Assembly (NCBI RefSeq): GCF_008831285.2
Contig: NC_045142.1
Span: 873,001-937,000, forward strand
DNA length: 64,000 nucleotides
From: Nymphaea colorata
Lineage: Eukaryota; Streptophyta; Magnoliopsida; Nymphaeales; Nymphaeaceae
Direction: 5' to 3'
Shown: positions 23,493 through 35,667 of the stretch, one piece after another
Numbering within the stretch: position 1 is the first letter of the stretch
Layout: the number at the start of each line of letters is the position of its first letter
Made by a program: the position numbers and the translations under genes
The notes under the pieces: model-generated
Told to the model about the DNA's origin: nothing
Databases searched by the model: none
The model's input: only the letters and a program-made list of their open reading frames with translations

Positions 23493-26400
23493 GATCTCTG
23501 GAGTGTATCAACTACTTAATGGTGTCAGCTGTATCAACCAACCTTGGCAATTGTCAGATGAGAGATATAGATGATTGAGACATCTTCAACCAGAAAAAGA
23601 GAAACTTCCATCCATAAAAGCAACCCACCTGGTGAATTTTTTTGCTACAAGCATCTTAGCTAGAAATTTCTCCCTTTCTAATGACTTAGAGTTGATTTAC
23701 AATTTTACATTATTAAATAATTCATACAAACTAAACATCCTCATTTTTATTTCTTGTTGTATTTTATGTTTTATCAGTTCCAGCCATGAATGGACCAACG
23801 GACTAGATTTCTAGCCATTGGGACTGGTCCAACAGCTAGTCCAGCTCTCCTTTTTGTGTATGCAAGGGAGGGATTACTCCTGTAGCTAATGCTTCCCCAA
23901 GCATTTTTTGGTAAATAATGAGGTCCTTTTATGTTACATGGCATGCCTTAATACATATTAAAATTAGGCCGTCATGGCACAAAAGTTTGTCATTGTCCAT
24001 TGATAGTTAACATTTAACAAGCCTTGTCTAGTGGCTTGGATGGTGCTTATTGGTTGTATTTGTGCATATATGACATGGATAACATAACATCAAAGACAAA
24101 TGCTTACATAAAGGATCAGCCTTAGAAGATTCAAATTCCTCCATGTCCACTTCATGTGTGCTTCCATGATTATCAATGAGAGTACAAGACCTGTGGGCAA
24201 ATCATAAATCAGTCAGTATTGGGGATATTTCTGGCACAGAGCTGTAGTTTGGAAAGCGTTCCTGTCAAATCAGCATTGTTAAGTCTAACCTATCAGCAGC
24301 CAAAATATTTAGATCATTTATCCAATAAATTCAAATTTCAATGCTCATTTCCTAGCTACGATTATTGAACGTTCTTTCATTTTCACTTCGAGAGGGTTAA
24401 GATTAACGAAGCAGACACATGTCAAGCTTCAACTGACAATACAATCAGAAGGCAAACCTGTAATACTAAACATTTCAAGTATCAACATACAGTAAGTGTA
24501 TTGCAGAATCTCCCATACTAAAACTATGGAAAAAAGTGAACTTATTTTCATACCATGTGTGGTTGGTCAAATAAAAGTAATCAACCATTGAAAAGTCTAT
24601 AGAGCTGAAAATTATGCCTATATGCACCACCCACAAGGACATTGGTCACAACCCTACCTCAAATTGAATCTGCAGATTGTGTAATTATCACTTCCATCTA
24701 AAATTTCCTGGAGATTGCTACTTCTTGTTTTACATTTAATGCTAGAAGAACTGAAAATGCCAGACACCGCATAGCTGCATTGGTTAAGGACTTTCTGCTC
24801 CAAACGTATAGCCTCCTGAAGAGAATCCCTGGCAAGCTGGACCTATTTAGCCACAATTTGACACTGTTAGAAGAAGATAAGTCTAAGCAATGCAGTTGTT
24901 TCTTACTACAAGATGCAAACACCAATAATCCCACAGTAAAACTGTTTCACCAGAAAAATTGCTCATGAATACAGGCAGAGGAGACTATTTGCCCACAGAC
25001 TAATGTACCGTGGGCATCAACCACTTGAACTGAAATAAGCAATTCACAAAACCGTGTAACAAGTTCAACAAAAAAAGTTTCACACCGAAGAATGAAACCT
25101 ATTTTTGTCCAACAGCTATCACCATTCCCATCCACTTTTAAGTTCATGTACACTATATTCTCATGCATTTATTTCTCTTCCATGTTATGTCAGTAGCGGC
25201 TCCAGTGATACTCATGACCATATACCCACACGAATGCTCATAACCATGTCATATAGCTCAGAAGTCTGAGGACACTTGTGTCTAAGCCAACCATGCAGCA
25301 ATTGTTGTCAACATCAGACACAGGTATAGATTGAACAATTTTTGAGTAGCGGATAATCCTAGAACAAGACTGGAGGAATACCTTGTCATCGCCAATTGAT
25401 ACAATGTCACCAGTTAGAGCAATACGAGAAGGCCGCTGCAACATATCAGATATATTAGCCAATAAACAGTTAAGAAGAAAAGTCTACCCAAATAGCAACA
25501 GACAACCCAGTCCCACCTGAATATGGCCATCAGATTTGAGAAAGTAAGTTCATCTCACCAGGATTTAAATTTGTAAAGACAACAAATGCCCAGACATATA
25601 TGGTTTTCATGAATAACAGAATATTTCCAAGTATGACATAAGATCATGACAATAGAAGCATAAGGAACTCGAACATGTTAAGTTTGACCCTTTTAAGGTG
25701 TAGTGTTCATTGGTGCAAGCTTCTTGGCAATATATTTTCTCAGCAAAAAGCTGAATGGGTTAGAAAACCAAGAGATGAGTACGAGCAACAGAAAACAATA
25801 AATGAATATCAAATTCTATGTCATGGCACAAAAAAAAATCTCCTAACATAGAAAAAAGAAATCAAAAGAAATACATACAAAACCAATGAAAGTGAGAACT
25901 TTTACAATGATTATCAAAAATAGACATGGTATTAACACTGCCTTCATTTTGATAACAGCATGAGAATCATGTCTTCTGATGGCAGTTGCAGAAAAATAAC
26001 AAAAACATGAACTTCTCAAAACTTGTTGTGATTATAATTTAAGCAACCAGTTATTGTAATCTTCCTAGCAAGACTCTAAAATCTTCCTGAGTGAAGAACA
26101 TGAAACTTCGATTAGTGAGTACTTATTAGCACTGACTTGGTTCTTGGCAGGGTTCCAAATTCTAATGCCAGAGCTTCATATTTAAGAACAACCTTTTGTC
26201 ATACAACATCATATGGTAAATTTCATATACAGAAAGATGAAGGAAGATCATGGCAACAAGAAGCAAGATAACCATGATCCATAGTGAACCTTATGGCCAA
26301 CCATGCATGACATGACTGAACTAATCTCTACATGACAAATGGACACTACAGAGCAATACAAATCTCAATCAGGCACTTCCAAGCTCGTTTTTCTTCTCAA

Positions 26401-29400
26401 ATGATCAAATTTCTACTCTTCAGTCAAATTTCAGATTGCCAAGATCAGCATTCTCAGACATCCTAATAGCATCCTGGTTATCTTTTTAGGTGTTTCCAAT
26501 ATGAATATCAAGTTCTGTCAAAACCAAAAATCATATTTTTGATTTTTTTCTCATAAAATTATTAGGTTTTTCTGGTATAAAAAATGTGGGCAAGCAAATG
26601 GAGAAAGAAAAGCAAGAAGGTAGTTTGGACCCTCGCTTAGGTGCTATATAATCAGTTTTTTACTTTTTTAGTTACTAACAAAACCTGTACATCTTTTTGA
26701 TGGTATGTGTACTACCAAAATTAATCTGGTATCAAGCACCAAAAAGTCCAATCAAGAGAATCAGAATATTGAGTTTAATAGCATTATTCTTAGGTTGACA
26801 AGATACAAAACCAAGGCAACTGATCAAGTAGAATGCATAGTTCACATCTTTACCAGCAAGAGACACAAGGCAAAAAGAATTGAAACGACAAGAATATTTT
26901 TTGTACTACTGCTTCTAACAAAGACGGTCAGATAAAATGGCTTATTTTGCTTGTTTCAGTTTGACTGCTACTGTTTTTTATTACAAGTGAAACAATAACA
27001 ATGCAAAGTGGAAAGCACGCTTAGAACCACAAATCATGATTATTGCAGAAAAGTTTACCTCTGTAGTGTATAGTTGCATGGTTATAACTTATAAGTGGGA
27101 ACAGAAGTCGGACAGGCAGACTCAACTAGAAACAACCTTTTACCACAAGATACAGGAACCACTACAACTGCCTAATATTGACAAATATTTTATGGCTACA
27201 TATATAGGGCTTTTATAAATGTGAGCACCAAAAAAATATGAAAACTTAAGTTTGCCTTTATAAACCATCTATTCAACATGATTAGATGGCTTACAAATGG
27301 TAACGTGTACAGTGGTTACCAGCCAACAATGTAACTGCTATTGACTTGTTCAAGAAACATTATCATGTAGATTCGACAGCTCATGGTGCTGCATAGTAGC
27401 GTTCATATTTTTTTATACGTACATATCAAAAATCCTGCCAAAAGGACTATAGAGGTTGTGAACAATAATTCCTTAAAAAGCTCTTTGTAATATTACCTTC
27501 CCTACAGACCTGAATAGACTCACAAGCTGGCCTGGAATCATGCTGGAAACAGCAAGAGATCCACGTTCATCCATTACCATATTCTGTCAACGTGGAAAAA
27601 GATGTTTTAAATGGTCAACCTGATAAAAAGCAAATACACTATAATTTTGTATTAAAAATGCATGTGAGTCCCTTTATCTACAAGATGGATACATCCATCT
27701 GCCCAAGCTTTTCACTATTTTCTTTATTTAAGCTTGCTAAAAAGATTAGCCATAGAAAAAAAGTACAGCCCTTTTATTGGCCATCAGTCCAATTTGCGAA
27801 AACACAACTTACACACATACATCAAAGATTGGGCAACATAATGTTCTTTTGCACTAAATGGTCTTCAGTATCAAGTTTATAATTCAGAACTCTATTGACT
27901 TCATTTCCAGATTCACAAATCAAGGTAACATGATGTTAGGTAGGCCTTATAGAATGCTTATCTAATTCAGGCCTAAGTACTTTATACAAGTAACCTTCGA
28001 CATATAAAAGCACATGACAAGCACTCGTATCCCCTTCCAACAGGTTCTTCTATGAGTACAAACTGCAACTGTGTCCAATGTACCAGCATTAACAAGCAAC
28101 TCTAATGTCCTTTCACTGTTGTTCCCCACTTTGCAACTACAGCAATCAAAAAAAGAACTCAATAACAGTGTCACAAGATACAGAGAAGTTTGTAAACTTT
28201 ACCACATTGTGCAGGTCATCCTCTGGTATCCAAATATACGGCCTCCCTTTCCGGAACATATATTTAACCCTTGAGCTATGGATATCCTCTTTGCTAACGT
28301 AATCAAAATAAGCAGATATTCCACTATCAGTATCACCAACAAAATAAGCCAGCAGAGATACAATACACATAATTAAAGTGCATTATGTCCACGCAGAATT
28401 GTGCTTAAATTAGAACAGACATCTTTAAAAACTATCATTAGGTAACCTTACAACAAAACCAAACGATGAACCCACGCACAAAAGAAAACGCTGCAAATTT
28501 AAAGCGTATAGTGAAAATAGGAACAGAAGGAAATAATAAAAAATATTCACTGGGCATACCACCCAAAACAAGTATGCAGAACAAAAATAACTTATTCAAA
28601 CAGCATATAAAACCATATCTGTGGATCACACACCTCCCTTTAGTATCTGCCGTCACAGTATTGAGAACACATTGATAGTTAGCCGCCAAAATATTCTGCA
28701 AGCGAGAAAGATTAAACAGTGTTACTTTAACAAGGCTTTATTAATGAATCATGTAACTTATAAGGCGATTCAGCGATCCATGCATAGTTTAGCCAAAAGG
28801 CAGCCATAAGTGACCAGCCAAAAATCATTCTTAAAATCATTTATGATTCGCAACAACAAGAAGTATCCTTTATTTATTCCCAGGGGCCAGGGACGAACTC
28901 AACCAAAAACCTTTTCATCATGTATTCAGGTTCGTCTGACAAAGGCCTTTGGGTTGTCCAAAATTAGCTATTAGCTGTTGGTTTCCAATAATTTCATCCC
29001 AGTAGTAGTTTGGCCTCTCTTGATACTGCACTATTTATGATAGTTCACTAGGCCCACAAACCATACCTCCACAGAGATACGGCACGACTGACACCTTAAA
29101 TTCATCCTTGGATGTTAGGATCAACTAATTCCCATGCAAGCATATCCACAGAGGAAATAAATACTGTTATTCCCCGATCAACGGACTCTGAAATGGAACA
29201 TCGATTGTCTTGGTGGAGGTATAAACAGGTAATGAATCGCTTCCACCAAATCCAACAAACCCTTCGGACAATTACCGGAACTGTTGGCGGCCGTTGACAT
29301 CTCAATAAGTAGAAAACAGAAATCGCTTCGCCTAGAGGGAGAGAGAGAGAGCAACGAAAGAAAATTGGCCGGTGCCCGAAGATTAAGGTAAAAGAAACAT

Positions 29401-29572
29401 AAACCAAGTAGAAGAAATAACGAGTCTGCAGATCCTTCTCTTTCGCAAGGGAGCTCGTGAAGTAAGTCCCCAGCAGCTGAGAGTTCCATAAAGATTACGA
29501 GAAGCAAGAGGACAGGATCCACACCTTGCACCTCTCTGCAATCGTTAGCACCCCTTTTGAGTTCTTAATCAT
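21839..29572 (-). CDS. Pyridoxamine-5'-phosphate-oxidase-like split-barrel protein
   Basis: Nine minus-strand exons join in consistent phase: 29572-29525, 28695-28634, 28293-28203, 27583-27497, 25435-25382, 24842-24658, 24190-24108, 23270-23170, 22054-21839 (308 residues). The product starts MIKNSKGVLTIAERCK and runs through NILAANYQCVLNTV, KEDIHSSRVKYMFRKGRPY, WIPEDDLHNV, DERGSLAVSSMIPGQL and RPSRIALTGD. These match the plant FMN-binding split-barrel family related to pyridoxamine 5'-phosphate oxidase and the heme-utilisation HugZ-type proteins. The C-terminal half (LIDGINQSQARRRALMLFC, QYQWKEFRFPLKEEADN, ENSVEMEDE-type end, SSYSGLG) is the characteristic helical/DUF2470-like part. The fold suggests flavin or heme handling, but no enzyme reaction is established. 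I see no transit peptide, although an unannotated 5' exon cannot be excluded. Introns are ordinary except that intron 8 carries an hAT MITE and intron 4 (25436-27496) is 2 kb with nothing recognised. The gene diverges from the geranylgeranyltransferase gene 1.3 kb away. Confidence 0.87.
22626..22822. mobile_element. hAT-type MITE, 197 bp, in intron 8
   Basis: Exact 8-bp duplications AACACAAG lie at 22618-22625 and 22823-22830. The termini are CAGGGGCGGAG and, reversed on the right, CAGTGGCGGAG. The interior has no coding capacity. The element lies in the intron of the split-barrel protein gene between exons 8 and 9. The almost unblemished target duplication points to a fairly recent insertion. 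Confidence 0.9.
23447..23489. repeat. (TA)n microsatellite
   Basis: About 42 bp of uninterrupted TA dinucleotides in intron 7 of the minus-strand split-barrel gene. Confidence 0.95.
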
Positions 29573-30845
29573 CTTGCAGAACCCTAGCGGACGAAGTTCG
29601 CGGGAGATGGAGAAAGAGAGGGAAACGCGCCCCCGCCACGATTTCTTTTTTAAACTCGACCTTCACACCCAAAATTCGTTTTAGTCAGCCTCTCGCCATT
29701 CCTTTGGTAATAGATGTTTTTACTTTAACGCTTGTTCAGTAATTGTTTTCTCTATTGAATACATGTACTCTAAAAGCATTTAAGCATGATATTCTTATTT
29801 GAAAACTAATGCCATGATGATGCACAGCATTTAACTGTTGAATCTAAAAACAAGGTCCATAATGGCTCTATGTTTTTTCTAAATAAAAATATACTGTTTT
29901 CAAGTCATTTACTAAAAGAATAAGTGTTTCAAAAACACAATGTTCTTGTAAACCGTCCTTATCTTGATGTTATATAGAAGTTAGTTCAGTGTTCAGTCCG
30001 AAGGTATGCCAATCGTTGAGATGTTAGAGGTAGATCCAGATTACTAAGATCCAAACCTGATATAGAATCAAACCGATTTTTTTTTTCCTTGCAAAAAACA
30101 TGCCCAGTGCTTTTGAGGATCCAGATCCAAATACTACTTTGTATCATACCGGACTCATAAGCCGCAGGTCCTGCTGAGAATCTAAAAAGCAGAGACGCTG
30201 CGCAAAGCTGCTTCACTTCGTCGTGACGAAGCTTCATCTGGAAGACAAGACAAGCGAAGGGTTGCGCTTGAGAAGCCCCACCATGGCCAAACGATATTGA
30301 GGAGTCTCACACCGTCGTCCACAGTGTGAGTCTCTCTCTTTCTCTGTCTCTCTCAAAGAGAACATCGCCGTTGCCCATAGGCGTTGCCACATGATAGCAA
30401 TCTCCGCGTGGAAATCTTAGTCTTCATATATCCTGAAATGGGCGCATAATCCCATTGAGAATCATTCAAGCCCGTTGTGGACATCGTCAAATATCATTGA
30501 TGGTCATGAAATCTGCTAACCACGTGATCTTCCTTTTTCTTTCCCCCAAATTCTTGCTTATCATCTTCTTGATTTGGTACTTTAGTTCTCTCAACCGTTT
30601 GAGTAATTTTGGTTGCGTTATTTATGCTTGCAGGTAGTTCGATTTTGAAGTCGCACGTACTTCTGGGATTTGTAACTTTTGGCTTCTGTAATTGGTTATA
30701 TTGCTCAGTTTTTGAAGAGAAAGTGGATTAAATTTGTTGTTCTCTCCGTTCTTTTTTTTACAGTGCATCTTTAGCCACTGGTTTTGGATTAATGAACTTT
30801 CGCTGTTGTCTTTGCAGTGTTCTAGCACTCATTCTGATCGATTCC
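29573..30845. promoter_or_regulatory. Divergent region between split-barrel and GGTase-I beta genes
   Basis: The 1.27 kb between the two start codons must contain both promoters and 5' leaders. A (GA)n stretch (29338-29353) lies in the transcribed leader side of the minus gene. No clear TATA box was identified on either side, which fits housekeeping genes. No other coding sequence is recognised. Confidence 0.5.
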
Positions 30846-33800
30846 ATGGACGACGCTTTGGACACCCTCGCAAGCTCGTTCAAAAGGGACCTGCATGTCA
30901 GATTCTTGCAGATGATGATGGAGAGCCTGCCGTTGGAGTACGAATTGCAAGACATCAACCGTCTCACGTTGGCCTACTTCGTGATTTCGGGATTAGACAT
31001 CTTAGGCGCCCTGGGCAGTGTACGTCTCCTGAAATGCCCTATTTTTAATTCCCTTCAAAAGTTTCGTCCAAAGCAGGAAACTCTTCGATATGGAGATTGC
31101 GTTTTCATTCTCGAAATTTTCGTTTAATGGTGTGGAATCGCATTGTGTTCGTGCCGGTTTCTCCAATTTGTTCTATTTTGCATTATTTTGCCGCCGGCAT
31201 TGTGTATATTGATCAGATACCCGGTAATTATGCTACCAGAATTGTAAGGTAATTCAGCTACTATCGGCCTATCGGTTATGTTAGGTCAAGAGGCGAATTT
31301 GTGGTGGAACCGATCTCTGCTGCGGAAGAATATATTGAAATGTATTGTTTTCTGCTTCAAATGTTTATCTGGGAGTTTTCTTTCTTAGGTGGAGAGAGAC
31401 CGAGTTGTCGACTGGGTTTTGTCTCTACAAGCTCTTTCTGCAACCACGGAAGACTTGAAGGAGGGTATGTCCGATTACATATTGTTTCAGAGTTAGATGA
31501 ATGTGAAGCCAATTTTGTAACTTTTGACGTCAGGGCAATTTTATGGATTCCTTGGTTGCAGCAACTCGAAGTTTCCCACCGCAAGTCCAGACGTATGTGT
31601 CACCAATCACCATATCCCCAGTTTGCATTTCCTTCTGTAACGTTTGAATGTCCATTTTTACAATGCCTATTAGTAAAGTTGATGCAGTTCTGTATGCTCT
31701 GTAATGGTGTTTGCAGGTTTCGTGTATCAGTACTAGCAATTTAGCTAGTACATATTGTGCGTTATGCATATTGAAGACAGTCGGATACGATCTTAAAAAT
31801 GTCAATTGTACAGCTATCTCAATCTCCATGCAATGCCTTCAACAACCTGATGGGAGGTATCGCGTTGCCTGATATTTATTGGTTTCAAAGCTACAAATTG
31901 GATGATATTTTGTGCTCTTACTTTAATGATGTTTCGGACAGTTGTTTCAATGAAGGGACTGTTTGTAGGTTTTTGCCTTAGAAGTAGGCTTTTTTTTTGT
32001 TAATGCAATAATATAGAGAGATGTCTTTCTTCCGCAAATCAAACACCATTCTTTTTAGGCATTTCTCCAGACTCTGATAAGTGATATGTTGTTCCCTTCA
32101 ACAAATAAAACACCATCTCTCTTATATGGGTTATATGTTCATTGCACCCTCTTTGATCTTGGCTAAGGATTTTTTCGCATATACGAAGTTCTTGCTTTGT
32201 GTGCTGCAACAAGATTGAGGAAATTTAACATGCATCGATGGGAGTGGGTTAATGGGAAACTGGTCTTATCAATCCCTTCAGGTCATTCTTTTTTGTTACA
32301 ATTAATGCATTTTTTGCTTCTTTTTTTTTTCACCTTTACAAAGCTGAATCGGGACTGCAATCCTCTTTGATGTCATTTATTGAAATATATAGCACCATTC
32401 CAAAGCCATTTCTGAACATGGAATGTTGCAGAATGCAATCGTGGGAATGTTGAATCAAGAATTGAAAGTTTTCTCTTTGTAAATTGTTGAATAATTCCAA
32501 TTTGTCATGTCCATGTGCCCTTTTATGATAAGTTAGATGCAGATGCATGTAGTGGTGTAAGCTAAATATGCAAGACTGGGATGACTGAAAGTATGCAGAG
32601 GAAAATTTCAGTTGACTTTGTATTTGTTGTGATTTTCCTTTTTCAAAGTATTGTCATACTAAATTGAAAGCCTGTTTTCAACTTTATGGTCGTCAAAAGT
32701 TCTCTTAAGCAGTGGATCATCTTACTATTAAAGCTTTACATTTTCTGCAGCTTTATGCCTATTGACACTGGGGCAGAGAGGGATCTAAGATTTGTCTTCT
32801 GTGCTGGTATAATTTTTCCAGCGGTTTGAAGAAGTTAAATATGCTTAATTTTCATTTTCCATGAACTGATTACAGTGTACATATGTTTCTGTAGCTGCTG
32901 TCTGTCATATGCTAAATGACTGGAGTGGCATGGATAAAAACAGAGCAAAAAAATTTATACTTTCTTGTCAGGTTTGTTTGGCTTGTAACTTTTCCTTCCA
33001 TATGCGTTGATATGGTCATAAAACTGGATGGTAATGATATTCTTTCTTAAACTGTAGCGAATGTACACTTGTATTCATGTTGTGTAAAAGATCTGTTTAA
33101 TTTTATGCTTGCAGTCATATGATGGTGGATTTGGTCTGACTCCTGGCTCAGAATCCCATGGTAAGGGACTGCTTGCAAGTTATTCAATTTTTTGTTGATA
33201 CCTCAACTCATCCTGTAATAAACTGTGAACTCTTCTGTCGATCTGAGACAACCTTAGTCATTCAGGTTAGGAAGTTGACTTTTTCCAAAATTATAATAAT
33301 TGTACTATAATGCATATTAATCGGACCAATAATTATGTTGTGTCGTGACATATCGATAAACTCGGGGCCCCTATACGATACTAGGAGTATCATGCATATC
33401 ATAAGATATTGTGGGTCTACATATTGTACAGTAGGCATGATATACCTTTGATAAGCACAAAAAATGTGTGTCAAAGGTGTATCATTTAGCCTGCCATGGC
33501 TTATATGATCTGTGTCATACGATACATGTCTATATTTAAGATACGGATGACATTGCTTTTTCCGATCATGCAAGCACAACAGTCAAGATGTATACCTAGA
33601 GTTAGTTGAAAGCAGTGTCACAGATATTGTGATATTTTCAAACATGTCCGTTATATTAACAGAAAAAATGAGAAAAGCAAAAAAAATTGGTATTTTAGAA
33701 AAAAGTGAAAATTAAATGTATCATTTTTTTTTTGCAATTTTTTCGTGTTTTTATGATTTTTCCTTTTTTCATTTTTATTTTTTTTAGCATTAATATCATC

Positions 33801-35667
33801 ATGAATTCAGCATTGAACTTAAACAAAATTATTTTTCCTTATTTTTATTGTCATTAAAACGTTCTTTTATCACTTTCATCTGGGATTTTTTATGTCTTCT
33901 TACTAGTTTCTCATTTATTTTATTATTATGTAATGCTTAGAATTTTTTTTCATTTTTTAAAGTTTGCGCAATTTTCCCAAGAAAATAACTTTGCTGAAAA
34001 ATACCTGAGAAAATCTCACCATTAAAAACCAGAGAAAGATATTTGTGACAATGCTTGAAAGATTAACTCAGGCTCTTTTATTTATTAAAAGAGTCATGTC
34101 TGACATTTGTCCATTGCTGACTTAAGTTATCCTAGAGTCTAATATCTTCTGCATTATAAATCTTGTTTCCATCCCCCTGCAGCTTGTATCGTTCAGGTTT
34201 AGGTAACTCTCAGATTTGTGTTACTGGTCATGTTTCCAACGAGCAATTCTGCACTGCAGTTTGACCATCTGAAGAGTCAGGATCCTAAAAATGTCTTTTT
34301 TGTGCTAGTGAAACAGGTGGTGGGACCTATTGTGCTGTTGCAGCTCTCAAATTGATGGGATTCATCAATGATGGCCCTTTGTCTAGTTTGACAGAATCAA
34401 TTGACTTTAATCTGCCTTTGCTATTAGAGTGGAGCTTGCAGGTACAATTTTTTGTTTATCTTGTTTGTTTTTTATTTCCTTATGATAAGTGAAGAATCCA
34501 TGGTAGTACCTTATATATCTATGATTCATTCTGTTTGTGGAAGAATGTCCAGAGTGATGACTATCACATGTAATGTGATGAAAGATTTTTTGCCAAAACT
34601 ACGTCTAGCTTTTTCTTTTCTAAAAGTTAACCTGAACGGTCAGAAACATGGACCTTGGCGAATTGATGTTTTTGTTCTGCATAGATCAATATTCCTATGC
34701 CTTGTGAGTGGGAGAGAGATTCTTGTTGGAAGGAATTAAGACATTCTTCTGTTCATCACTTGGGATGTTAAATAATTATATCATGCACTTTTGAAGCAAT
34801 TCTCAACTTCATGTACATGTTTGAAAACCGATAGAAAAGGTTGGCAGTGTGGTGGTTGATCTATGTTTGTTGGCTGGGTTGGTCTGATTGGCCAAGTACT
34901 TGGCCAGGTTGTATGCTTGCTGAAGTTAAACAGTTTGCACTATGTTTGTTGTCTTAAGATTTTAAGTACCCTTCTTCCTTGCCATTTGCAGAGACAAGCA
35001 GTTGATGGTGGGTTCCAAGGTCGGTCCAATAAAGCCAGTGATTCATGTTATGCTTTCTGGTAAGGAGAAGATTAATATAACAGAAAAAGCAGAGGGGGAG
35101 AGAGAGAGTGAGTGAGAGCGGAACTGGAACCGGACGCAGGAGGAACTACATAGTACATGAGATATCTGGTTCACATTTTGATCAAGTCATGCCTGAACAA
35201 GGCCTTTATGGACGACAATTTCATTTTGACTTGATATTACGTTGATGGTAGTCCCTTTCACAAGCTTATGCATGTTGATGCAATACCTGGAAATTGCAGG
35301 GTTGGTGCGGTTCTTAAGCTTTTAGGTGCAGAAAATTTCTTGGACAAGGATGCTCTGCGTGGATTCCTGTTTAGCTGTCAAACTAAGGTTCTTGTCAACA
35401 TTTTGATTATTGTTGTTCACAATTGCTGCAACATGTCAGTGTTGGACAATCTGATTCCCATTCTTCCTGTTCTCTGCTTCCACTAACCACAGCTTCTTTT
35501 CAATGCAGTATGGTGGTTTCAGCAAATTTCCTGGAGATCTGCCAGATCTCTATCATGCTTATTTCAGTTTCTCTGCATTTAGTTTGTTAGAAGAACCTGG
35601 GCTGAACAGGATCTCTGCTGAACTTGGCATCACTGTGCTTTCTGCCATGGGAACTTTAAGTGGCTGA
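30846..35667 (+). CDS. GGB: Protein geranylgeranyltransferase type I, beta subunit
   Basis: Eleven exons join with consistent phases: 30846-31019, 31389-31464, 31534-31592, 31717-31856, 32751-32806, 32895-32971, 33115-33160, 34317-34441, 34992-35059, 35300-35387, 35509-35667 (355 residues). The enzyme transfers geranylgeranyl to the Cys of CaaL proteins, such as Rho/ROP GTPases, in a heterodimer with the shared farnesyltransferase alpha subunit. Prenyltransferase alpha-alpha barrel repeats are visible as NLASTYCALCIL, YDGGFGLTPGSESHGGGTYC, VDGGFQGRSNKASDSCYAFW and YGGFSKFPGDLPDLYHAYF. The zinc ligands expected in this family are there: Asp and Cys in ASDSCYAFW and His in DLYHAY. The N-terminus (RLTLAYFVISGLDILGAL) matches plant GGB. 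Intron 7 (33161-34316) contains two small hAT-like elements. Length is close to the ~375 residues I recall for Arabidopsis GGB. Confidence 0.94.
33287..33555 (-). mobile_element. Degraded hAT-like MITE in GGB intron 7 (first)
   Basis: The right end, read reversed, starts CAATGTCATCCGTATC, similar to the left terminus (CAGTGTTATCCGTATCG) of the element in LST8 intron 3. Exact 8-mers CTTTTTCC lie at 33279-33286 and 33556-33563, as a target duplication would. Interior pieces such as CATACGATAC and ATACGATACT also match the LST8 element's repeats. The left terminus is poorly preserved, so the boundary is less certain there. Confidence 0.55.
33613..34053. mobile_element. hAT-like MITE in GGB intron 7 (second)
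   Basis: Termini are CAGTGTCACAGATAT on the left and, reversed on the right, CATTGTCACAAATAT. Flanking 8-mers are GTTGAAAG (33605-33612) and CTTGAAAG (34054-34061), which differ at one base. The interior is very T-rich, like the right half of the LST8 intron element. No coding capacity. Confidence 0.75.
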
